DNA of 64,000 bases from Trichoderma breve (Eukaryota; Ascomycota; Sordariomycetes; Hypocreales; Hypocreaceae), in contig NC_079233.1 of the NCBI RefSeq assembly GCF_028502605.1, positions 5,022,001-5,086,000 on the forward strand, read 5' to 3'. A program made the position numbers and the translations under genes. This document shows positions 54,996 to 64,000 of this stretch, piece by piece (the stretch's first letter is position 1; each line of letters begins with the position of its first letter). A model generated the notes under the pieces. That model saw only the letters and a program-made list of their open reading frames with translations, was not told where the DNA came from and did no database searches.

Positions 54996-56949
54996 TTAAT
55001 TGTTTGCAGTGCCCGTAGTTTTGTAGGAGCTGCCCCGGTTTCTGCCGAGGAGAGGAGATGCTGCAGTAGCCTCGTCATCTGTGGCATCCTCATAGTCGTC
55101 TACGGGGCTTTCATCTTCGAGTAAGACTGCGTTGTCTTCATTGTCTTCATTGTCGCTGTTATCCGCCGACGCTGTGGGTCCCTGTCCTTCCACGATCATG
55201 AAGACGGGGATGGCACCAATAGCAGAGATGATGCCCAGGAAGAAGTATGCTGAGACGATGTAACCGTGCTCAACACCCCAAGAGAAGGCCCATCCAGTAG
55301 AAGCAGGGCCGACAGCTCGCCCAAGGCCACTAAACATGGTGGCAAACCCGTTGAGCGTGCCAAGAATGCGAAGGGACGTGGCGGAGTTGGTGAGGAGGAT
55401 GGTCGTGGAGGGAAAGGCAATGATGATGGCAAAGGCCTTGATCATCATGACCGTGAGGATGGCAGCGAACCGCGTCGCAGGGGTGGGGAGCAGAGAAGTG
55501 TAGGGAGTGATGAAGTAGACGAATGGCGTCAAGACAGCTACATCTAGTTAGCACTCGGTGCAATGGGAGAAAGTAGTGGCCTGCAGGAAGACTTACAAAC
55601 TACCTTGAAGCAGTTCAAAACACCATAGCGGTTAACCATTGGCGGATAAATCAGGAACTGGATTAATCCGCAAGTAATTCCGTAGATGGTGAAGAGTGTT
55701 CCAATGGTACCTGAGCTAAGTCCAAAGCCACCAGTAAAGTAAAAGGGGAACTTTGTATTCTCAGGAGTTCGAGGAATGACGGGGTAATCCAAAAAGACGG
55801 TGATGTTTTGGTCATAGGCAACCGAGTGGAAAGCCAAAAAGGTGTATGAAATAAGATTGATCGTGGTTTGGTAGGAAAACACCTCCTTCATTCCAGTAGG
55901 GGGATGCTTTGGCGTGGTGGCTTTCTTGGGCGTCACTCTGCTCGGAACAAGCGGTGCAGTAGCCTCTCCGTCGACAAAGGACCTGCGGCGCTGAGAAATG
56001 AGCTGCGGCTTCCGGCGAATAAGTCGTGTGAGGCGCTCTCCAACCAAGAGTCCCCAGTCCTTGTGTTCCTTCTTGTCGGCCAGTGTTTCTTTCAGGAAAA
56101 AGGTCGCGCTGGCAGCAGAGATTAGGAAGAAAACAGTAGCCAGAAGATTTGGTAGAAGGTAGGGGAATTTCTTGAAGAGCTCTATGTTACCAAAGAGGCC
56201 GGGAAACTGCTTGGCTGGCTGAGCAAAGAACCCTCCAAAGGCGGGCCCGACGACGGATCCAAGAGACCAGACCAGAGGCATAATGGAAAAGGCTCTTGGC
56301 TGGAGCTCCTTTTCAGTGACCATTTCAGCCACCATCGTTCTAATGATGCCAACTATACGTAGGGGAAGAAACACCACATGTCAGCGCTTCGACTTGAAAA
56401 TAGAGATGAGAGATTGAGCGAGAGAGAGAAAGCTAACCGTTGCCGTTACCACCACCCATGATTGCTCTGACGGTAATGGCCATGGTGAGACTTGTTGATA
56501 AGCCCCATATGATGAAGCAAATCATGGTGCTGATAAGTCCATAGATGAGCACTGGCTTTCTGCCAAACTTGTCTGAAGCCTTGCCCCATGGGACGGCAGT
56601 GATACTTTGGCAGACAGAAAAGACGGAGGATGTGACACCGGCCCATTTTGCCACTTCGTCACGCTTGACACCAAAACCCCGGATCATCTCAGGGAGATAG
56701 GGCCAGACGGAGGTGTAGGCCAAAGGCTCTGCAAATCTAGCGACAGCTAAATTTCAAGCAGTTAGCATGATCAGTTATATTCAAGGTTCGTTTTATTTGC
56801 GGCCATGGTGCGTTGGATAAGACAAATAAGGCGGCTTGTATGCCTCATGGAAACAGCCACTGTCCATCATGACACCCCCAATGATGCTTACCTAGAATTG
56901 CTAGCTGCTGCACAGGCAGCTTCGGCTTCGGTTTAGAATCTCTTGTCAT
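54996..56949 (-). CDS. MFS transporter, ZIFL1/YCR023C-like, 554 aa, four exons
   Basis: Minus-strand exons are 56949-56892, 56746-56438, 56352-55597 and 55537-54996. The introns are 145, 85 and 59 nt, with GTAAGC, GTTAGC and GTAAGT donors, giving 554 aa. The start is MTRDSKPKPKLPVQQLAILA, joining VARFAEPLAYTSVWPYLPEM. The MFS motif A between TM2 and TM3 is intact (GKASDKFGRKPVLIYG), and RAIMGGGNGNVGIIRTMVAE follows (TM4 region). About 12 hydrophobic helices can be followed. A long central loop (KPQLISQRRRS ... PKHPPTGM) separates the halves, and an acidic C-terminal tail (NSDNEDNEDNAVLLEDESP) is likely cytosolic. The pattern fits the proton-antiporter DHA1 subgroup with plant zinc-induced-facilitator-like and yeast YCR023C proteins. 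Substrate is unknown and location (vacuole or plasma membrane) is not shown. Confidence 0.93.
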
Positions 56950-59306
56950 TTTTTCGGTCTTGTTACGTTCTCGTGCAAATTATGCTGGAAATGAGCAAGC
57001 AGATGAGAAATGGCGCGGAAAACGAGCGATCAGAGTCTGTCCATGTAACCAGAGTGAGACAGACGCAGGTGGGCAAAGTTTGTATGTAGTGAAGGAGAGA
57101 GAGCCTCGAAGCTAGAAAAGCATGGCTCTGACACGCCAGATGAAGAAGTCTCAGTCAGGCTGTTAATGGTAATGCAAAAATGAATGCTCACGGCCTGGAA
57201 ACAGCGCAGAGCGAATGTCTAAAGCCAGAGAGAGAACGTGAAAGGTTGAAGTCATGAAAACGACGAAAGCCATTGGCGAGAAAGTTTGTCAACTTCTGCA
57301 CACCCCGGGATTAGTGAATCCCCACCCCGACTAGTCATCTGCACAGGCGGTAGATGCGCTAAAGAAACAGGAACCTGCGCTGGATACGGGCCAGACAAGG
57401 GCCAGCCAGCTTCGGCTTCGGAGCCCGCTAGACAGGCTCCTCGGAAACGAGCCGATCCCATGAAATGTCTGCATTCGCAGTTCCTCTCCATTGATGGAAT
57501 CAGAATTTAGATACTTGTTTCTCACATGCCATGTTTAGTGTTTACTTCTAAGAGAGAAGTTCTCCGTCATCATCTCTCTCTGCTTACAATCTATAATTAT
57601 GTATATGCCCTTGGTGAGTGATGCATAAGGGATGAAAAGCTCCGTGACTTACAAGGCTTTTTCTCTTATGCTCGGCTCCGGTGCCGTGCTGCAGGTGAGC
57701 CGAGATGCATTTCATCCGTCTGCAACAGAGGCCACGGCGTGATTGGCCTGGGGAGCCTGAGCCGGGCAACCCACGGGCGATCGCAGACACCGATCCCTAC
57801 ACCAGCTTGGCGGCTTCACAGAGCTGACTGTTTGATACTGTCACTTTGTGATGAAGAAACGAGTCTCATGACACTGGAATGCGTCCGACAGCGGAGAGGA
57901 TCCCCGTAGCCGCGACTGTTTGGTGTGGACGCCATGTCTCAAAAGACTCGGCCTGGAGGACTTGAGATGGATGGGCCAAGCTCAGACCGACACTTTGCAG
58001 CTGAGGCACGATGTCTCCCTCGAGTCCTTGCGGGCGGCCCCCGCGTATGCTCCCCGAGGGTGAATTAATGGCCGATTCGCTGCTCTGTTAAGCGCGCCCT
58101 GGAGGTGGAGCAGAGGCCGGATTTGTGATGCTCGCCATCGAATTTGACGCAGCTAAACAAGAACAAGGCCTGCTAGACCCGCCAAGCACGAGAGCGGAAC
58201 AGGGGGGATGCCCCGGTGAAGGTGAGGAAACATTGAAACTGAGGGGAGAAGAAGAGGCTTGGCTGCTGTTGTAAAACGGCTGAATGTGATCCGCCCGTTG
58301 GATGCCTATAAGCGGGAGAAAAGAGAGGCTATGATAGAGAATGTGTGTGTGAAGACGGGCACTAGTTTGATAATCCCAGTATGCCCGCGCCATTCCCACG
58401 AGGCAGAACTTGGCGGACTGTACGAAAGAGTACAGTAGTAGCAAATAGCATAACATGTTGCCTCCTCGTGACCCGTCGTATTTTATCTGCACTCATCGGC
58501 ACTTATATATACTGCTTCTTTGGTGTTTTCGGTGTTGATACAGGCAGTTCGAGATATCGCGGAGAACACGCTCTAAGACGGTTGAAATCGTGCAAATTAA
58601 CATCGGCTCCGTTTTACCTAAAGGAAAAAGAACAGCTCCCCACATCTCCCCGGCAAAATCAGGCAGGAGCTCATAGCGCCTCGTAATAGCGTGACGTCGT
58701 TGCGTGCTCTCAGGAACCTTTGCGTCAACTTGGCGATAAGATAGGCAAAATGCTCCAAGATCCCTCCCAGTGTTGCGATAGGCCTACAAGCTGCGTTCGA
58801 GCTCCAGATTTCCAGATTGGAGGCAGCTTTGTAATATCCAGAGACGGCACAATGATCGTCTCTCTTCTCTTCTCCCCTTGCGTGTCTCTTTTCTCCTCTC
58901 TTCCCTTCTTCTCCCCTCCTTATCTCATCGCGCAGATGCCCTGTGAGCCCCGAGCTGAGCCTTGGACCGTAAATTAAAAAACCATGGGCAAGGTGTAAGT
59001 GCCATTGATGTCTTGCTTGTTGCCTCTTCTCCCTCAATCAAACAGTCAAATCATCTGCCTCGCTACTTGGTCACACCCCCCCAAGCCATTTAACATCATG
59101 TGGCGTAGCGAATCAAGGCGAGCCTTACGCAACACCGCCCCGCGTCTCATCCAATTCCAACGCTTCAAAGCTGTTACACAATCAAACGTTCCTCAAATGC
59201 ATTTGATTCATTGCCCAATCATTCATTCCTCCAACTTGAAATCTTACACATCTCAAAGCATCACTAACTCTGCGGGTTCACAAGGTCGTCGACCGCGCCT
59301 GAAAAA
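56950..59306. other. Divergent intergenic region, no supported gene
   Basis: About 2.4 kb between the MFS start and the peptidase start. Apart from a CT-rich stretch at 58862-58930 near the peptidase side and scattered short frames (<=139 codons), nothing is seen. Confidence 0.55.
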
Positions 59307-61943
59307 ATGGCCAACGAGTCGACCCCGTTGATCCAGACAGTGCGAGTTGGGCCTCCGCGTCGGAGATACCATCACCACACATGTCGCCGCTTCTGCACGA
59401 TTGCCTGCGTCAGCCTGCTGCTCTGCGGCTTTGCCTCCTTTGCTCTTCACGCTCTGTACATTTGGCCCTCTGGACTGGAGCATCGCCACCGTCATCCGCA
59501 TCACGGCCATGACGGCCATAAGCATAAGCACCTTACGCACGAGGACCTGCAAGCCATCCTGCTCGGCACACCCTCTGGGGAAAAGGCGGAGGAATGGAGC
59601 CGCTATTACACCTCTGGAGCACACCTTGCTGGTAAAAACTATTCACAGGTAAGATGAGAGCGTCCAAGACTTCCTACGCTCCATGCTCGTTTTGTGTGCA
59701 TGATATTAGAGTATAGCATTTGAAATTCTGCAAGTATACTAAAACTGTAACCATAGGCCGAATGGACCAAGGATAAGTGGGAGAAATGGGGCATCAGCTC
59801 CAGCATAGTCGCCTACGACGTGTATATCAACTACCCCGTCGACCACAGTGTTTCGTTGCTGCAAAAGTCAAGCGATGCCAAGTCCTGGAATGTTGCATTC
59901 AAGGCATCTCTGACTGAAGATGTGCTCGAAGAAGACCCAACCACATCTTCCAAGGACAAGATCCCGACTTTCCACGGTTACTCTGCTAGCGGTAATGTCA
60001 CCGGTTCATTTGTCTATGTCAACTATGGAACGTACCAAGATTACGCGGACCTGGTTGATGCCGGTATCGACCTCAAGGGAAAGATTGCCATTGCCAAATA
60101 TGGAGGCATCTTCAGAGGCCTCAAGGTGAAGCGTGCCCAAGAGCTCGGCGCGATTGGTATCCTCATCTACAGCGACCCAGGTGATGATGGTGAGATTACC
60201 GAAGAAAACGGTTACGCTGCCTATCCTGAAGGCCCTGCTCGTAACCCTAGTAGCGTGCAGCGCGGAAGTGTTCAGTTTTTGAGCTCCCGCCCAGGCGACC
60301 CGTGAGCAAGATCAACATCCTCATCCCATCCGCTGAGACTAACTTGTGCTGCAGAACAACCCCTGGCTACCCTTCCAAGCCCGGCGTTCCTCGTGCTCCA
60401 GCTGATGAGACGACTCCATCAATCCCCTCCATCCCCATCTCATACGCCGATGCCATTCCACTTCTCAAGGCTCTCAACGGCCATGGTCCTCGAGCTAGCG
60501 ATCTAAACAAGTATTGGAACAGGAACCTCGGCTTGGGATACAAGGGCGTCGAATACAACATTGGTCCCTCACCCGAAGATGTTGTCATTAACCTCAACAA
60601 CGAGCAAGACTATGTCACTACCCCTCAATGGGATGTCATTGGCATCATCAATGGCACTATCCCCAACGAAGTCATCATTGTCGGCAACCACAGAGACGCT
60701 TGGATTGTCGGCGGTGCCTCTGATCCCAACAGCGGTTCAGCTGTCCTGAATGAAGCTGTTCGAAGTATCGGAAAAGCTTTGGAAGCAGGCTGGAAGCCTC
60801 TTCGAACCATTGTCTTCGCTAGCTGGGATGGAGAGGAGTATGGTCTGGTTGGAAGCACGGAGTGGGTTGAGGAGTATCTTCCCTGGATTTCTGACGCCAA
60901 CGTGGCATACGTCAACGTTGATGGCGGCGCCTCTGGACCGCGATTCTCTGCTTCAGCAGCACCCCTTCTGAACCAAGTTCTTCGAGATGCGACCAATCTG
61001 GTTCCGTCGCCCGACCAGAGTGTTCCGGGCCAGAGTGTGGGAGACGTCTGGGATGGTAAGATCAGCACAATGGGCTCTGGAAGTGACTTTACTGCCTTCC
61101 AGGATTACGCCGGCATCCCCAGTGTTGATTTGGGATTTGGCGGAAACGGCAGTGGCCCTGTGTACCATTACCACAGCAACTACGACAGCTTCCACTGGAT
61201 GAGCGAGTTTGCCGACCCGGGCTTCGTCTACCACAGAACTATGGCTCAGGTCCTAGGCATACTGATCAGCGAGCTTTCCGATAAAGTCATCATTCCCTTT
61301 GGAGCGACTGAGTACGCAGACGCTCTGGATGGCTATCTTGACAAGGTCGAGGCCAAGATCCAATCTGTTGATGTCGAATTGACCGCCACCGATGCCGAAA
61401 TCTTCGCAATCAGAGGCAGTGCTACATCTGAGGAGGTGATTGGAAGCCAAGACGCCTTCGAAGAAAGTCTCAAGAAGATCAGACGGTCAATTGCCGAATT
61501 CAGAGAAAAGGCAGTCAAGCTGGATGAGCGCGCCGCCTGGGCAAAGAAGAAGCTCGAGAAGGGTTTCCCATGGTGGAACGTCATTGGCAAGACCAGACTT
61601 GCCTTTGCAATCATCAAGACTAACCGCCAATACAAGTATATTGAGCGACAGTTCGTGTTCGAGGGAGGTCTTGACAACCGCAGTTGGTTCAAGCATGTTG
61701 TGTTTGCTCCAGGCTTGTGGACTGGCTATGCCGGTGGTACGTACTTTGTCTTTTCTTATTTATTTATTTTTACAATTATTCCCTTTTCTTTTATTAGATT
61801 CTTTGACGCAATACTAATCATATTTTACAGCTGTGTATCCCGGCCTTGTGGAAAGCATTGACGCCAAGAACTACAGCAACGGACTCAAGTGGGCCGACAT
61901 CATCAAGCACGCCGTTGACAAGGCCACGAAGAGCATTCAGTAA
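59307..61943 (+). CDS. M28-family glutamate carboxypeptidase-like peptidase (PSMA/NAALADase type), 793 aa
   Basis: Exons are 59307-59648, 59757-60301, 60355-61736 and 61831-61943. The introns are 108, 53 and 94 nt, giving 793 aa. After a short cytosolic start a TM segment (~31-51, FCTIACVSLLLCGFASFALHALYIW) makes it a type II membrane protein, with a His-rich stalk (HRHRHPHHGHDGHKHKH). A protease-associated (PA) domain spans the region of DLKGKIAIAKYGG and AQELGAIGILIYSDP. The M28 zinc site is complete: H408 (GNHRDAW), D419 (GGASDPNSG), catalytic E456 and ligand E457 (DGEEYG), D485 (NVDGG) and H569 (YHSNYDSFHW). The C-terminal transferrin-receptor-like dimerisation domain follows (AIKLDERAAWAKKKLE-type helices). 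Fungal relatives sit in the vacuole or secretory pathway (Tre1/Vps70 group) and hydrolyse peptides. His-rich stalk aside, the domain order equals GCPII. Confidence 0.95.
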
Positions 61944-62594
61944 AGGTTTCTCATTTTTTGGAAGAATAGAGGCGAAATTGACCCTCATAGTATGTGAGGA
62001 ATGGATATCGTATGGTGTGAATATTGTCCATATTGTGTATAATATTACTATTGTTGTACCAAGAAGAGTAGTGTTGTTTGCGACTGCGAATTTTCTTCCA
62101 ACTGAAATATCTCATTCTCCATCTGAAATTATTTCCTAGTTTTCAACTTCAGGCTCTTTGTGAGAAGTGGACATCTCTCCTTTACGAGCGTGAGGATCGA
62201 TTGGATATCGCGATACTCGTGAGAGAGTATGAACCGAAATTTTATGCGGCTCAGCATTGCGTAGAGTCCCTAATTAAGTTTGAACTATACCCCCCCATAC
62301 ATGTATATTATTTACAGAAGTCCAACATTTGGGATAAAAATCTTCAATGTTAACAACACGGCCTGGCCTGATCAAGTACCGCAATCCTGACAGTTAACGA
62401 ATACCTTCCTCCGCCCCCTTCCAAACAATCGCCTCCGTGACAATAAAATCCCGGCTGTAGTGGCACTCTCCTTCACGCATTAGTAAAATTTCTCAAATCC
62501 CATGCTGGCTAAGACCCTTTTCTGCTTGTTGTTGCATCAATCATTCTTCCAGGCACCTCTCGTTCGCTCTATGCTCTTCTTTCAGAAGTTGTAT
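61944..62594. other. Convergent 3' intergenic region
   Basis: About 0.65 kb between tail-to-tail genes; AT-rich with no supported gene. Confidence 0.6.
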
Positions 62595-63452
62595 CTAAGA
62601 GCAAAGGAGGTTGAGCGCCTCGGCCTGTGCTTTCTGAAGCGCACTGCACTTCCTGACTATCATTTCTAAGCGGCTGATATTATCGTTGGATTGCTGGTTT
62701 GGCTGCGGGGTGCGAGTCAGAGATCCGCTTCGATTACCATACGAATCCTGTAACGCCGTGTTTCTCCTCTCATCTCGGGCAGGCCTTGCAATCTTAACTT
62801 CCGAGACTGCTGTGGTTGAGATCCTAGTGATGGCGTCAATATTGGAAGAGGAGGCAGAAAACGGGACAGATTTTGGCCTCTTTCTGTCCACATTCAGCGT
62901 CTTGACAGCTTTGCGCTTCCCATATCTAGTTTTGGTTGTTGGATGGAAAATCCATCGCTCCATTTGAGGCTCTTCAGGTGTCCATTGCTGCAGACCAAAA
63001 AGGTCTTCAAAGTTCTCAGGAATGATGCCGGCTGGAGCATCGTTCAAGGCCATCGGGTAATCTCTCGCGAACTCCTCAAACCATCCCTGATTCGCGCATG
63101 CTGTTGGTCCAAACATAACTCGTAGAGTCCAAAAACGTGCCCATGTCCTCTCTTCAGACAGCATCCGCCTGCTTATTTTATGCATAGAGGCAATGCCTGT
63201 GGTTCTTGAGATTCTGTAATCGAGCCGTTTGTCCTCCGACCGGAAATCATCTTGTAGCTCAGGTGGCCAATCATTCTTCTCAGCAATGTACTGCTTGATG
63301 AGTTGATGATAGATAGCTTTATTGACAACGTTGTCATCATCGCAGGGCATCGGATATATTCGGAAAAGTTCCAAGGGGATATCGTCGACTAGGATGGGCG
63401 CAGTTGCTGTGCCGAGAGCTTGATCTGGCTCCTGTTTGACTCGACCATCCAT
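62595..63452 (-). CDS. Fungal protein of unknown function, 285 aa
   Basis: Single-exon frame of 285 aa from the ATG at 63452. Residues ~25-160 have the look of a folded domain: IPLELFRIYPMPCDDDNV, AIYHQLIKQYIAEKNDWPPE, RLDYRISRTTGIASMHKI, WARFWTLRVMFGP, WFEEFARDYPMALND. The acidic/aromatic content and lack of low complexity support coding. After this, residues ~165-200 contain basic stretches (KTRYGKRKAVKTLNVDRKRPK) that could act as a nuclear localisation signal. The C-terminal part is Ser/Asn/Gln-rich, closing with a short helix (RLEMIVRKCSALQKAQAEAL). I do not recognise the family. Function is not assigned. Confidence 0.65.
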   Translation of the reverse strand: MDGRVKQEPDQALGTATAPILVDDIPLELFRIYPMPCDDDNVVNKAIYHQLIKQYIAEKNDWPPELQDDFRSEDKRLDYRISRTTGIASMHKISRRMLSEERTWARFWTLRVMFGPTACANQGWFEEFARDYPMALNDAPAGIIPENFEDLFGLQQWTPEEPQMERWIFHPTTKTRYGKRKAVKTLNVDRKRPKSVPFSASSSNIDAITRISTTAVSEVKIARPARDERRNTALQDSYGNRSGSLTRTPQPNQQSNDNISRLEMIVRKCSALQKAQAEALNLLCS

Positions 63453-64000
63453 GTTGCAAGTTTTATGGCCTTAAAAAGAATTAGAATGAATGGATAAAGA
63501 GACGAGAAGAAGGAGAGGAAAGAGAAGGAGAGCATGAGAGCGATTGTAGAGATATCGGCACGTGATGATGATTGCTGCCACCTGGTTAGAAACACCTACC
63601 TTATGTACTTGTAGTCTACCTGCGAAGGCACCTGTAACAAACGCCATCATTTCAGCGGGGGTGGCTATCTAGCATCCAGTGACTCAGATAGAGAATTGGT
63701 GATAAAGGAAATACTGGAAGAACTAGGTGACGTTTCCTCTGTATCTTGTCTGCTACGATGCCCGAACTCCATGTACTCACTTAGTGTTGCCAAAGTTTGT
63801 GAGAAGGCACTTGAATCGATCCATGTTATTAAAGCTCCGACTAAGCTACTAGGCTGTCGGCGTCATATGCCAACGATGACTGCTAGGGTCATCACCTTGT
63901 CCCATACGATTTCCAGATAATTGCCTCCAAGGAAATACCATAACCCCCGTGTTCATCCCATGGAAGGCAAATGCCATGCCTGATGCCAAATGGCAGCAAA
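63453..64000. other. Upstream region of the last gene, no supported gene
   Basis: The minus-strand leader (63470-63540) is CT-rich when read on that strand. The remaining ~400 bases show only a short frame (63696-63920) with no supporting feature. Confidence 0.5.

Noticed and set aside
54585..55124. 179-codon plus-strand frame
   Set aside because: It overlaps the C-terminal exon of the MFS gene on the opposite strand and has no motif.

Overview
The window is eukaryotic and comes from a filamentous ascomycete. Genes are split by short introns of about 52-190 nt with GTRAGT-type donors, CTAAC/CTRAY branch sites and CAG/TAG acceptors. Leaders are pyrimidine-rich, and the proteins are typical fungal ones: Spa2 polarisome scaffold, SSB-type Hsp70, Ssu72, Mcr1 and an Nbp2-like SH3 adaptor. 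Protein content fits Sordariomycetes, most likely Hypocreales. The genus cannot be fixed from sequence alone. All exon models were built by hand from splice signals and reading frame, and no transcript evidence was available.

Layout. 1-155 (-): the first 51 codons of a DapA-like lyase/aldolase that leaves the window. 2025-2912 (+): DUF3716-like Cys-rich protein. 6055-6860 (+): two-exon Cys-rich unknown. 8751-9998 (+): secretory type I membrane protein, Psg1/DUF4448-like. 10697-12412 (-): JmjN+JmjC protein. 15560-18358 (-): SPA2 in three exons. 21976-22791 (-): SSU72 with an intron inside the catalytic loop. 25919-27454 (+): Nbp2-like SH3 protein. 29112-30248 (+): MCR1. 30945-31854 (+): four-TM protein with a Gly/Cys tail. 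About 31.9-35.9 kb: AT-rich, gene-poor island with degenerate repeats and weak small ORFs. 35912-38157 (-): SSB Hsp70 in five exons. 38907-40098 (-): NAD-binding epimerase-like protein. 41123-41482 (+): 79-aa Tyr/Ser/Asn-rich protein in three short exons. 42348-44896 (-): 790-aa unknown with two C-terminal TM segments and an in-frame TAG best read as the end of a 60-nt intron. 46697-48773 (+): F-box protein. 52533-53933 (+): SprT-like metalloprotease. 54996-56949 (-): MFS transporter. 59307-61943 (+): M28 glutamate carboxypeptidase-like peptidase. 62595-63452 (-): unknown.

The genes are ordinary single-copy chromosomal genes on both strands. I see no biosynthetic cluster, CRISPR array, rRNA, tRNA or intact transposon. 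They do not form one pathway; the themes are polarity, transcription and chromatin control, protein folding, redox and membrane transport.

The unusual material is non-coding. A dispersed family of degenerate AT-rich repeats (core CTAGAGAAATATAG plus TAGTAGCAG spacers) occurs near 14.0, 21.4, 28.5, 32.1, 34.2 and 35.0 kb, and two of its copies form a near-perfect inverted pair. Two separate ~50-65-bp minisatellites sit directly 3' of genes at 38.7-38.9 and 42.0-42.3 kb. I found no convincing new multi-gene system. The best candidates for new biology are the reading-frame-preserving intron in the Ssu72 catalytic loop, the in-frame TAG in the 42-45 kb gene, and the repeat island.
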